In this document: positions 53,495 to 62,147 of the stretch, piece by piece
Numbering within the stretch: the first letter of the stretch is position 1
Layout: each line of letters starts with the position of its first letter
Assembly: GCA_021776825.1 (NCBI GenBank)
Contig: JAJFFG010000093.1
Span: 1 to 64,000, forward strand
Length of the DNA stretch: 64,000 nt
Direction of reading: 5' to 3'
Origin: Planctomycetota bacterium
GTDB taxonomy: Bacteria > Planctomycetota > JAJSAM01 > JAJVHW01
Position numbers and translations under genes: made by a program
Notes under the pieces: model-generated
The model's input: only the letters and a program-made list of their open reading frames with translations
What the model was told of the DNA's origin: nothing
The model's database searches: none

Positions 53495-55372
53495 ATGGCC
53501 ACGCAACACCGCCCTCGGACCTGGATCCTCGCCGCCCTCGCGATCGCGAGCTCGGCGACGCTGGCGATGCCGCACACGGGTGAGGGCTTCGCGCCTCCTC
53601 CGCCGCCCACCGGCCGTGGGGCCCCATCCGGTCCGCGCGCGGGGCCGACGTCGCCTGGAGGCATCCCGAGCGGCGGTCCGACGACTCCGGGCGGAGCTCC
53701 CGGCGGCGGCCCGACGACGCCCGGCGGCCCCGGTCCAGGCGCGAAGCCGACACCCGCGCCGACGCCGACTCCCAGGACACCCAGCGGTCGCGGTGGCGCA
53801 CCGAAGCCCTTCGATCCCAATCGGGCATCCGCGCCGTCGAACGGTGGAGTCGATCCGGATCACTGGTCGCTCTGGTGGTATGCGAACCGACGCCGCTACC
53901 TCGACCGCGCGCCGTCGGGCGCGTTGACACCGGGCGCGCGCGGGACCAACGAGGCACTCGACGACCAGCTCTGGCGCGCCGAGGCGGCGGGACTGCTCTC
54001 GAGCATGCTGCGGTCCGATGACGACGCGATCGTGGCGTCGGTCGCCGTCGCGCTCGGCAAGGTCGGCGACCCGGTGACGGGCGATCAGCTCCTCGCCATG
54101 CTGGCCGACGCCGATCGACCGAAGTCGCATCGTGAGTCAGCCGCATTCGCACTGGGACTCATCGGCGCGGGGCCAGACGCCCAGGCCGCGCAGCGGGCGA
54201 GCGCGACGCTCGAGCGCATCGTCCGCGACTCCGGCGAGTCGACCGAGCTGCGCGCGATCTGCGTCTACGCGCTCGGGTTGCGCGGCGAGACTCAGTCCGT
54301 CCCGTTCCTCTCGGCAGTGGCGGACACGGCGCAGCCGCGCTGGGATCTGCCGGTCGCCGGACTGACCGCACTCGGCCTCGCCGGTGACGAGTCCTCGCGC
54401 GAACTGCTCGAACGGCATCTGGCCGGACCCCGTCGCAACAAGGAGTCCATGCCCCGCATCTACGCCGCACAGGGTCTGGCTCGACTCGGTGACCGCGCTT
54501 CGCTCCCCGCCCTCGTGATGGCCACGCGCGCCAAGGACGAGCACGTCCGGCGCGCCGCATTCCACGCGCTCGGCGAGCTGGCGACGGCCGACGACTCGGA
54601 CGCCATCGATGCCCTCGTGAGGGCCGAACATCGCGAGCGGGACCGCGGAGCTCGCAACGCCGCAGCGATCGCTCTCGGCAAGACGGCGAGTCCGCGCGCG
54701 CGGGCGGCGCTCACATTCGGCTACGAGAAGGGCGATCGACTCCATCAGGCGTTTGCGGCCATCGGAATGGGTCTGCTCGCGCGCGGCACGGACGATCCGT
54801 CGCTCGTCTCCGGCCTCCACCGCGACCTCGAGGAGCGCGCGAATGCGGACCTGCGAGGCGCGCTCGCGGTGGCCGTCGGGCTGGCACGACGACGCGATGC
54901 AGCCCCGATCCTGCGCGAGTTGGCTTCCGATCAGGGCGACCTCAAGATGCGCGCGCACGCCACGCTGGCGCTCGGCATGATCGGAGACCGCGATCGCGGC
55001 CCGGACGTGCTGCGCACGCTGCTCACCGACGAGCGTGACCCCACGATCAAGTGGGAGGCGGGGCTGGCCCTCGGCCTACTCGGGAACAAGCGATCCGTGC
55101 CGATCCTCGCCGAGCAGCTCGCGAAGGGCAGTTCGTACACGCAGGCATCTGCCGCCATCGCGCTCGGGCACATCGGTGGCAAGGATGCCGCCGCTGCACT
55201 GTCCCGGCTGCTGCGCACGGACGACGCCACCGGGACCGCGCGAGCCATGGCGGCGATCGGCCTCGGACTCGCGCTCGACCGCGACGATGGCGAGCGCTTG
55301 GCACTCGTCGGCTCGGACGTCAGTTGGAGCGCACTGACTCCCACGGCGCGCTTCGTGATCCAGATCCTCTGA
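53495..55372 (+). CDS. Exported HEAT-repeat protein with Gly/Pro/Thr-rich linker
   Basis: 625 residues. Signal peptide RTWILAALAIASSATLAMP, a low-complexity stretch at about 30-100 (SGGPTTPGGAPGGGPTTPGG, PTPAPTPTPRTP) and a long HEAT array from about 165: VASVAVALGKVGD, ESAAFALGLIGAG, LRAICVYALGLRGE, RIYAAQGLARLGDRASLPAL, MRAHATLALGMIGDRDRGPD, ASAAIALGHIGGKDAAAAL. Expected to be an extracytoplasmic scaffold. The linker repeats at DNA level suggest expansion by slippage. ATG at 53495 chosen because it opens directly onto the signal peptide. Confidence 0.85.
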   Translation: MATQHRPRTWILAALAIASSATLAMPHTGEGFAPPPPPTGRGAPSGPRAGPTSPGGIPSGGPTTPGGAPGGGPTTPGGPGPGAKPTPAPTPTPRTPSGRGGAPKPFDPNRASAPSNGGVDPDHWSLWWYANRRRYLDRAPSGALTPGARGTNEALDDQLWRAEAAGLLSSMLRSDDDAIVASVAVALGKVGDPVTGDQLLAMLADADRPKSHRESAAFALGLIGAGPDAQAAQRASATLERIVRDSGESTELRAICVYALGLRGETQSVPFLSAVADTAQPRWDLPVAGLTALGLAGDESSRELLERHLAGPRRNKESMPRIYAAQGLARLGDRASLPALVMATRAKDEHVRRAAFHALGELATADDSDAIDALVRAEHRERDRGARNAAAIALGKTASPRARAALTFGYEKGDRLHQAFAAIGMGLLARGTDDPSLVSGLHRDLEERANADLRGALAVAVGLARRRDAAPILRELASDQGDLKMRAHATLALGMIGDRDRGPDVLRTLLTDERDPTIKWEAGLALGLLGNKRSVPILAEQLAKGSSYTQASAAIALGHIGGKDAAAALSRLLRTDDATGTARAMAAIGLGLALDRDDGERLALVGSDVSWSALTPTARFVIQIL

Positions 55373-55395
55373 TCTCGCGACGCTAGCGACGCCAC

Positions 55396-56115
55396 TCACT
55401 CGGAGGCGTGCGATCGTGGTTCCGCCGGTCGCCAGTCGGGAACGAGATCGTTGAGGTCGACTGCAATCAGCGTCGCGCGGCGCACCTCAGCGACGTAGCG
55501 TTCGCGGGGCCATTCGACGGCGCCCATCGAAGCCAGGTGATCCGTCATCATCTGCACGTCGAACAGGCTGACGCCGCGCGCGGAGAGCGAACGCACTCCC
55601 GCGACGAGTGCCGCTTTCGACGCGTCCGTCTCGCGATGGAACATGCTCTCTCCCGCGAAGAGCGCGCCGCAGCGCACGCCATAGAATCCGCCGACGAGCT
55701 CGTTCTCGCTCCAGACCTCGAGGCTGTGCGCGTAACCGAGCCGATGCAGCAGGGCGTACGCCGCGAACATCTCGTCGATGATCCACGTGCCGCCGTCCCG
55801 CAATTCGGCGCACGCGCGCATGACGTCGTCGAAGGCTCGATCCCACGTGAACGTGAAGCGTCCCTGGCGGAGCCGACGTTCGAGGCGACGCGAGACGTGC
55901 AGCGTCTCGACGGAGATGACCGCGCGCGGGTCCGGTGACCACCAGAGCGGCGGCAGGCCATCCTCGTACCAGGGGAAGATCCCGTTCTCGTACGCGCGCA
56001 GCAGCCGCTCGGGTGAGAGGTCGCCGCCGACGGCGACGAGGCCTTCGGTATCGGCATCGATCGGGTCCGGGAAGACGATCGGCGCGTCGGGCAACAGGAA
56101 CGTGGGCGGGGGCAT
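55396..56115 (-). CDS. aat: Leucyl/phenylalanyl-tRNA--protein transferase
   Basis: 239 residues, the usual length. Conserved family blocks: GIFPWYEDGLPPLWWSPDPR, WIIDEMFAAYALLHRLGYAH, VGGFYGVRCGALFAGESMFH, DASKAALVAG and DVQMMTDHLASMGAVEWPRE. It adds Leu or Phe from charged tRNA to proteins with N-terminal Lys or Arg, marking them for ClpS/ClpAP degradation in the cytoplasm. Only 39 bp separate it from the divergent acetyltransferase gene, so their promoters overlap. ATG at 56115. Confidence 0.95.
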   Translation of the reverse strand: MPPPTFLLPDAPIVFPDPIDADTEGLVAVGGDLSPERLLRAYENGIFPWYEDGLPPLWWSPDPRAVISVETLHVSRRLERRLRQGRFTFTWDRAFDDVMRACAELRDGGTWIIDEMFAAYALLHRLGYAHSLEVWSENELVGGFYGVRCGALFAGESMFHRETDASKAALVAGVRSLSARGVSLFDVQMMTDHLASMGAVEWPRERYVAEVRRATLIAVDLNDLVPDWRPAEPRSHASE

Positions 56116-56154
56116 GCAATGGACGCGGGAGGGCGGGCGGCTACAAACTACCGC

Positions 56155-57330
56155 ATGTCCGATCTTCACGTCCGTCCCCTCGGCGACGAGGACGAGCAGC
56201 ACGCGCTCGCTGCAATCCTGGCAACCTGTTTCGGCTGCCCCGTGGCGGAGAGCCTCGAGTACGTCGAGGGGATGCGCCCGTCGAACGGCCTCGTCGTGAC
56301 GCGGCGAGGCGACCTCGCCGGTGGCACGCTCGCGATCCGCATGGGCCAGTGGTTCGGCGGCCGCAGCGTCGCGACGGCAGGCATCGCGAGCGTCGGAGTC
56401 GATCCCAGCGCGCGCGCAGGCGGCGTCGCCACCTACCTGATGCAAGAGACGGTGCGGCATCTGCACGACGAGGGCGTGGCGCTCTCGACGCTCTCGCCAT
56501 CGACGCAGCCGGTGTATCGGCGCGCCGGGTACGAGCAGGCCGGCGGACTCTATCGGGTGAGCGTCGCTCTGGAACGGCTGGCCGTCCATGACGATGAGCT
56601 CCCGCTGCGCCGCATGTGTGACGACGACCGCGAGTCCGTCGAGCAGCTCCAGCGCGAGCGCGGCCGCCGGAACAACGGCAACGTCGATCGCGACGAGGTC
56701 ATGTGGCAACAGGTCCGCAAGCGCGCCACGTCACCGCTGTACGAGTTCGTCGTCGACGGGGCTGACGGCCTCGAGGGCTACGTCACCTATACCTCGAGCA
56801 AGAACGCGACCGGGCACAACGATCTGTTCCTGAACGACGTCGTCGCCGCCACGCGACCCGCTGCTCGTCGCATCGTCTCGTTCCTGCGCGATCATCGTTC
56901 GCTGGTGAACCGCGTGAGTTGGTACGGCCACCCAGCCGACCCGTTGCTGCTGGCGATGCGCGAGCAGCGTCACGACGTGCGGCTCTGGGACGCGTGGATG
57001 CTCCGCATCGTGCATCTCGAGGCAGCGCTCACGCAGCGCGGCTACGTGCCCGGCGTCACCGCCGAGATCCCGTTCGAGATCACCGACGACGTCTGTCCCG
57101 GGAACGCCGGACGTTGGATGCTGCGGGTCGCGGACGGCCGCGGTGAGGTCACCCGCGGAGGTGACGGCCGCGTGCGACTCGACGTGCGCACGCTCGCCTC
57201 GCTCTACTCGGGCTGGGTGGCACCGTCACAGGCGCATGCGGGGCTGGGCCTCAGCTGCAGCGACGACGATCTGGCGGCGCTCGCTCGGGCGTTCGCTGGA
57301 TCCGCACCGTGGATCCAAGACGACTTCTAG
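56155..57330 (+). CDS. Eis-like GNAT N-acetyltransferase with SCP2-type C-terminus
   Basis: 391 residues in the three-part Eis layout: N-terminal GNAT domain with the acetyl-CoA loop VGVDPSARAGGVATYLMQET, a second GNAT-like domain (ATRPAARRIVSFLRDHRSLV), and a C-terminal sterol-carrier-like domain (VPGVTAEIPFEITDDVCPGN, LDVRTLASLYSGWVAPSQAH) ending in DDF, where the terminal carboxylate usually takes part in catalysis. Mycobacterial Eis acetylates aminoglycosides and other amines; the natural substrate here is unknown. Divergent from aat; its end lies 4 nt from the convergent beta-helix gene. Confidence 0.88.
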   Translation: MSDLHVRPLGDEDEQHALAAILATCFGCPVAESLEYVEGMRPSNGLVVTRRGDLAGGTLAIRMGQWFGGRSVATAGIASVGVDPSARAGGVATYLMQETVRHLHDEGVALSTLSPSTQPVYRRAGYEQAGGLYRVSVALERLAVHDDELPLRRMCDDDRESVEQLQRERGRRNNGNVDRDEVMWQQVRKRATSPLYEFVVDGADGLEGYVTYTSSKNATGHNDLFLNDVVAATRPAARRIVSFLRDHRSLVNRVSWYGHPADPLLLAMREQRHDVRLWDAWMLRIVHLEAALTQRGYVPGVTAEIPFEITDDVCPGNAGRWMLRVADGRGEVTRGGDGRVRLDVRTLASLYSGWVAPSQAHAGLGLSCSDDDLAALARAFAGSAPWIQDDF

Positions 57331-57334
57331 CCCG

Positions 57335-58528
57335 CTAGCGCGTCGTCCCGCCGCGCCCGCCGTCGTCACCACCGCGTCCGCCGTCATCGCCACCGTCGCC
57401 GCCACCACGGCCACCGTCATCTCCGCCGTCGTCGCCACCACGCCCCCCACCGGGGTCCTCCGCGATGCGTAGGTTCGGGAAGGTGTTGCCGCTGTAGGTG
57501 TTCGCGCGCGGGCCCATGCGGTCGTCGAGATCAAAGCCGCCGCTCTTCTTCGCGGTGTTCCGCGTGAACAGGTTGGTGTTCTCGTCGACCTCGAAGCCGT
57601 TGTCACGGGCCTGCGAGACCTTGTTCTGATCGAACGAGTTGTCGACGCCCTCGACGTCGATTCCGTCGTTCACCGGGCGCGTGATCTTGTTGCGCGTGAT
57701 GTTGCCGTCAGTGGCCGTGACCACCATGCCGTCGTCGCCGGGTGAGACGATTTTCGAGCGGTCGACGCGCGGTGTGTCGCCACCAACGGCAATCCCGGAC
57801 AGCGCCGCGTCCTGGACCGACGTCCGATCCAGGAACGTCCCGCTCCCAAGAGCCGTCACTCCGTTGCCGCCGCAGCGCGCGATCTTGTTCTTCTCCGCTC
57901 GCGTGCGCGTCGAAGCGGGACCGATCTGCAGGCCGTCGCCTCCGGCGTCGTCGATGCGGTTCTTCGCGATCGTGTTCGAGTCGCCGTTCGCCAGGATGCC
58001 GACTTCGCCCGCGCCGGCGATGCGGTTCTTCTCGACGCGGCAACCGGTCGCGGTCGTCCCGCGCGATCCGATCCCGATCCCGTTCAGCCCGGCGTCCTCG
58101 ACGCGGCACTTCGTGATCACGACCTCGCTCGACGAGTCGACCTGGATACCGTTGGCGCCCGCGCCGCGCACGGTGCACTTCGAAAACGTGACCTCGTCGG
58201 AGAGCGTCACGAAGACCGCGTGCGACCCAGAGTTCACGATCTCGACACCGGTCACGACGATGCCGCTGCTGCGACTGATCGCGAGACCGACGCCCGTGCC
58301 TCCCGCATCGATCTTCGGCTTGCCCTTGCCCTTGATCGTGATGCCCTGCTCGCCGCCGACGACCACGTGCTCGAGGAACGAGCCCTTCGAGAGCAGCACG
58401 ACGTCACCCGGCTGCGCGCGGTCGATCGCGTCCTGGATGCGCACCTCATCCTGCGGGACGCGGATCGTCTCCGCGGCGGCGGGACCGGCGAGAGCGAGGA
58501 CAGCGGTGAGGGCGAGCGATGCGCGCAT
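57335..58528 (-). CDS. Exported right-handed parallel beta-helix protein
   Basis: 397 residues. Signal peptide MRASLALTAVLALAGPAAA, then a start typical of this fold (IRVPQDEVRIQDAIDRAQPG), followed by about twelve rungs such as GIVVTGVEIVNSGSHAVFVT, EVVITKCRVEDAGLNGIGIG and GNITRNKITRPVNDGIDVEG. Fold often found in polysaccharide lyases and surface adhesins; no catalytic residues could be assigned. The last ~38 residues are a Gly/Asp/Arg repeat (GGDDGGDDGGRGGGDGG), encoded by a repetitive tract at 57350-57460. Good Shine-Dalgarno (GGAGG). Confidence 0.85.
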   Translation of the reverse strand: MRASLALTAVLALAGPAAAETIRVPQDEVRIQDAIDRAQPGDVVLLSKGSFLEHVVVGGEQGITIKGKGKPKIDAGGTGVGLAISRSSGIVVTGVEIVNSGSHAVFVTLSDEVTFSKCTVRGAGANGIQVDSSSEVVITKCRVEDAGLNGIGIGSRGTTATGCRVEKNRIAGAGEVGILANGDSNTIAKNRIDDAGGDGLQIGPASTRTRAEKNKIARCGGNGVTALGSGTFLDRTSVQDAALSGIAVGGDTPRVDRSKIVSPGDDGMVVTATDGNITRNKITRPVNDGIDVEGVDNSFDQNKVSQARDNGFEVDENTNLFTRNTAKKSGGFDLDDRMGPRANTYSGNTFPNLRIAEDPGGGRGGDDGGDDGGRGGGDGGDDGGRGGDDGGRGGTTR

Positions 58529-58655
58529 GGCAGACCTCCGAGGGGATCGGCAACATCCAGTGGACCAGGGGTCACCGTGGAGTGGCCGGTCCCGCATTCT
58601 GACATACCCGGTGTCCCGACTTCGGAGCGGTTCCCTCCGTATCCGATGAGGGAGC

Positions 58656-58870
58656 ATGGGCCGCTTCGACGAGCTGATCGAGACGACCGAGGCCGGATCG
58701 GACTCGGCTGAGGCTGCTTCGTGTGGCCGGGCCTACTCTTCGTCGCGCACGGACTGCATGGCGTCTTCGCTGCCGGGGCGCGCGCTCGCCGTCTGGAGCG
58801 TCATCCCGACCGACCGTGGCTCGCCGACTACCGCGAGACGTTCCTCATCCTCGTCTACTCGCGCGTCTAG
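58656..58870 (+). pseudogene. Possible small membrane-protein gene split by a frameshift
   Basis: An ATG frame from 58656 (MGRFDELIETTEAGSDSAEA) runs into low-quality Ser/Arg sequence after about 22 codons. From 58721 a second frame starting GTG reads sensibly to TAG at 58868-58870 in 49 residues: VWPGLLFVAHGLHGVFAAGA, then RPWLADYRETFLILVYSRV. Joined by a one-base shift they would give a ~70-residue protein with a hydrophobic segment. The second frame alone could also be a short gene. No family recognised. Confidence 0.35.
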
Positions 58871-58900
58871 TCGGCTTAGCACGCACCGATCACGAGCTAC

Positions 58901-59641
58901 TCAGAACGCGCGCCGCAGGAAGTTCGCGCCCAGCACGAGCAGGAGCACGAGCACGAGACGCCGGAACGTCGCCGCGTCGATGCGTCGTCCGAGCACGATG
59001 CCCACCGCGAGTCCGAGGCCGAGACCCGGGAGGCCGCGCAGCCACGCGTTGCCGACCTCCGCCGTCAGCGCGCCCCCGCTCCAGAACAGCGCGAGTTGGT
59101 AGAGCGTCGAGACGAGGAAGAACGCCTGCAGCGTGCCCTTCGCGACGAGCGGCGGCCAGCCGCGCCAGGTGATGTACAGGATCACCGGCGGAGCACCGGT
59201 GTTGAAGGCCCCACCGAGCACTCCGCCGAGCGTCGCCGCGGCGCCCGCGAGCAGCGAACTACCGAGCGACTCCGGACGATCCGGTCGCGGCGTCCTCGGC
59301 CGGAGAAGTCCATGCGCGGCGTACGCGACCAGCACGACGCCGAGCACAGCTTCGACGCCGCGCGGCTCCGCTTCGTTCAGGAAGTACACGCCGAGTGGCG
59401 TCCCGATGAACGCCCCGATCAGGAGGGGTAGCACGCGCTCACGCGACACGCCCCGCCGACACTGCACGAGCACGACGGCGCAGGCGCAGAGCCCGTACGC
59501 CCCGACGACGGGCACGGCTACGCGGACGTCGAGAAAGAGCGGGAGCACGCTCATCGACACCATGCCGAACCCGAACCCAGCGGTGCCTTGGACGACGCCG
59601 GCCGCGAACAGCGCGAGCGCGATCGGGACCAACTCCTCCAT
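58901..59641 (-). CDS. TauE/SafE-family (TSUP) membrane transporter
   Basis: 246 residues, about eight membrane helices with the internal two-fold repeat of the family: GVVQGTAGFGFGMVSMSVLP in the first half and GGVLGGAFNTGAPPVILYIT in the second. Members export sulfite, sulfoacetate or other organosulfur anions across the inner membrane; the substrate here is unknown. ATG at 59641 taken; another at 59656 adds five residues. Divergent from the PrcB-like gene 36 bp away. Confidence 0.9.
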   Translation of the reverse strand: MEELVPIALALFAAGVVQGTAGFGFGMVSMSVLPLFLDVRVAVPVVGAYGLCACAVVLVQCRRGVSRERVLPLLIGAFIGTPLGVYFLNEAEPRGVEAVLGVVLVAYAAHGLLRPRTPRPDRPESLGSSLLAGAAATLGGVLGGAFNTGAPPVILYITWRGWPPLVAKGTLQAFFLVSTLYQLALFWSGGALTAEVGNAWLRGLPGLGLGLAVGIVLGRRIDAATFRRLVLVLLLVLGANFLRRAF

Positions 59642-59676
59642 CGGCGCACCGTACAAGGGGCGCTAACCTGTCCGGC

Positions 59677-60532
59677 ATGCGAAGGGCTCTACTGGCTGCC
59701 GCGCTGGTCTCAGTGCTGACGACGTCGGCGCCGGCGCTGCATCGGATCACGGACGTCCAACTCGGGGAGACCGTGCTCGCGCCCGGCGACACGATCGTCG
59801 TGCGCTTCGATGCGTCGAACCCCGCACAGAAGACACGCCGGGAGCGCATCTCGGTACGCGTACGTGGCCACCGACAGGCGTCGCGGCGCACTCGGCGCAT
59901 CCGCGTTCGTCCCGCGCGCGCCACCGTGAAGCTGGTCCCCGGTGAGGAGCGAGCACTGGAACTGCGTGTGCCGCTACCGACCGATGCGCTCGGCGCCCTG
60001 CGCGTGGAGATCCGCAGCAGTCGGGCGTCGACACCCCGTCACCACGCGCTACGTCTACGTCACGGACGGTCCCCCGGTCCCCGACAACGCCGGTCCGTTC
60101 GGCGTGCCGTACCAGCCGTTGTTGGCGACCTCCATCATTCGAGGAGATGCCGACGTCTCGCAGCGTCACCTGGTCGTGGACGACGCGCCGGCATGGACGC
60201 AGGTCCTCGACGACCTCAACGTCCAGACACCCGCGACCTGGGGGCGCGATGACCACGACGCCACGAGCGCACCCGGCTACGCGCGACCCTTCCCGGTCGA
60301 CTTCGAGCGCGAGACCGTCGTCGGCATCTTCACGGGCACCGTAACGACGCGGCAGGATCGGGTCCGCATTGCCGCGATCAAGCGCGGGACGAACTCGATC
60401 GTCGTGCTCTACGACGTCATCCGCGATCGCCCGGTCCGCGGCTTCTTCACCTTCGACCACGTGTGGTCGCCCTACCTGTTCGTCACGCTGCCGAAGGCCG
60501 ATCTACCGGTCGTCGTTCGACGCCGGCAGTGA
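59677..60532 (+). pseudogene. Exported PrcB-like protein gene interrupted by a one-base frameshift
   Basis: Frame 1 from ATG 59677 has a signal peptide (MRRALLAAALVSVLTTSAPA) and a beta-rich domain up to about residue 120 (LRVEIRSSRASTP). At the CCCC run 60034-60037 the coding sense moves one frame on: TTRYVYVTDGPPVPDNAG continues to a C-terminal domain like that of protease-complex subunit PrcB (FPVDFERETVVGIFTGTVTT, RIAAIKRGTNSIVVLYDVIR) ending at 60532. Removing one C restores a single ~284-codon gene. Either a real mutation or a sequencing/assembly error in the homopolymer. The end overlaps the convergent gene by 30 nt. Confidence 0.7.
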
Positions 60533-61933
60533 TCTCGTCCGGGCACCGGGCAGGTCGACGGGTTCGGCGACACGCCACAGCAGGTTGTGCGGCTGCTCAT
60601 CGGTCGGACCGTCCCAGGGCGCCCCAACCGTCGGCCCAGGTGAGGACAAGACGAGCTGCCCCTCGGCCTGGGCGCAGCGCATCGCCTCACCGGTGAACGG
60701 GTCGTCGGGCACACCGTCCGGGAAGAAGCTCGCGAGGTCCGTAGCCGCCGCAGGCCAGACACCATCGGCGGCGCGCGCACACGCGGCCGCCAGCGCCAGG
60801 CGCGCCAGGCGCTGCTCGGTGTCGACCTCGGCGAACGACTGCATCATCGACGGGTAGATCGAGAACATCGCGTTCGCCATGCCCGGAAACAGCTGAGTCT
60901 CGATCCAGTTGTCCTCGCCCCGCATCTCATCGCGCGCCGTGACGACCGCCGACTGGTACGAGCGGTGATCGGAGATGGGCGTCTCGATCAGAGCCTGCAG
61001 GCGTCGCGCCCGCTCGGCCGCATCACGCGCCAGCCGCCCGACATGGAGCGAGGCACCGCCCTGGCCACCGAACTCGGCGCGGGCCGCGTGGAACAGCGTG
61101 CCGTGCGGTCCGCTCGGGTCGACCGGATCCATCGAGTCGTCCGAGTCGACCGCTCCGATCACGGCGCGACACGCACTCAGCGCGAACGCGCGCTCGCCGC
61201 GGATGCAGTCGGGCGCTCCGTTCAGCGTGTCCACATTCAGCAGCGGCTCCAAGAGGTCGCGGGCGCGCTCAGGATCCTCGAGACCGGACGCCATCTCTCG
61301 GCGGATCTCGCCGCAGGCGGTCTTTCGCATCGTCGCGGCGATCGCGTGGTCGAGCAGAGAGACGGTCTCCCATCGCTCGGCCAGGCGCAGCAGAGCCGCG
61401 GCGGCATTGAGTCGGTCGGTCTGCGTCGACGCCGACACGGCGCGTGCTTGGAGCAGGTGTAGGACCTGGATGAGTGCGGTGGGATCCGCGCCGCCGGGCC
61501 ACCCGCTCGCGTCGGCGGTCAGCGGGAATCGGAAGCGCGGCGCTCCGATGGCGGTGTCGACGGAATCGTAGAAGTCGAGGTGCTGCTCGAACCAACTTCG
61601 TAGCGTCGCGCGTTGCTCGTCATCGAGATCGCCACGCTCCGGCCACTCCATGTGCCACGGCCCGATCGGCCACGCGGTCTCGCCTCCCGTCGCGACCTGC
61701 AGCATGTGAAGCGCGTCCATGAGCGCGATCGCGCCGTTCGCCTCGTCGGGAATCTCCTCAGCGTAGAACTCTGGCAGCCAGGTGCGCTCGCCCGCGGCCT
61801 CGAGTTCTGCGACAGCGGTCCGGAACTCCTCGAACGCCGCCTGTTGCGAGGCTTGGAGCGCCCACCAGATCAGGAGCGGCAGTGCACCGAGGAACAGTAC
61901 GAGCGCGATCACCCAGCGACGTCGAGAAGCCAT
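60503..61933 (-). CDS. Membrane-anchored protein of unknown function
   Basis: 476 residues. N-terminal membrane helix (RRWVIALVLFLGALPLLIWW) after a short basic cytoplasmic start, then a mainly helical extracytoplasmic part (FEEFRTAVAELEAAGERTWL, LNAAAALLRLAERWETVSLL). Near the C-terminus, GVWPAAATDLASFFPDGVPD followed by DPFTGEAMRCAQAEGQLVLS resembles the DPFTG-type end found in many planctomycete exported proteins. ATG at 61933 chosen as it opens directly onto the anchor. The C-terminal coding end overlaps the convergent PrcB-like gene. Confidence 0.75.
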   Translation of the reverse strand: MASRRRWVIALVLFLGALPLLIWWALQASQQAAFEEFRTAVAELEAAGERTWLPEFYAEEIPDEANGAIALMDALHMLQVATGGETAWPIGPWHMEWPERGDLDDEQRATLRSWFEQHLDFYDSVDTAIGAPRFRFPLTADASGWPGGADPTALIQVLHLLQARAVSASTQTDRLNAAAALLRLAERWETVSLLDHAIAATMRKTACGEIRREMASGLEDPERARDLLEPLLNVDTLNGAPDCIRGERAFALSACRAVIGAVDSDDSMDPVDPSGPHGTLFHAARAEFGGQGGASLHVGRLARDAAERARRLQALIETPISDHRSYQSAVVTARDEMRGEDNWIETQLFPGMANAMFSIYPSMMQSFAEVDTEQRLARLALAAACARAADGVWPAAATDLASFFPDGVPDDPFTGEAMRCAQAEGQLVLSSPGPTVGAPWDGPTDEQPHNLLWRVAEPVDLPGARTRSLPASNDDR

Positions 61934-62147
61934 CGCCCCATTGGACGCCCGAGCGAGCAGAAAGCCCCAAGGACTCGTGCGATCCGCCTTCAGCGGCGTG
62001 GTGTTTCGACGGTGCGGTACCCGCCCCAGGAGAAGCCCCAGGACGAGCACTCAGGCGGGCGCCTCGCCTCCGTCGCGGACCCGGACGGGAACGGGAACGT
62101 CCTGGGTCTTTCGCAGCGGCGCTGACTCGTGTGGCTACTTCGATCGG

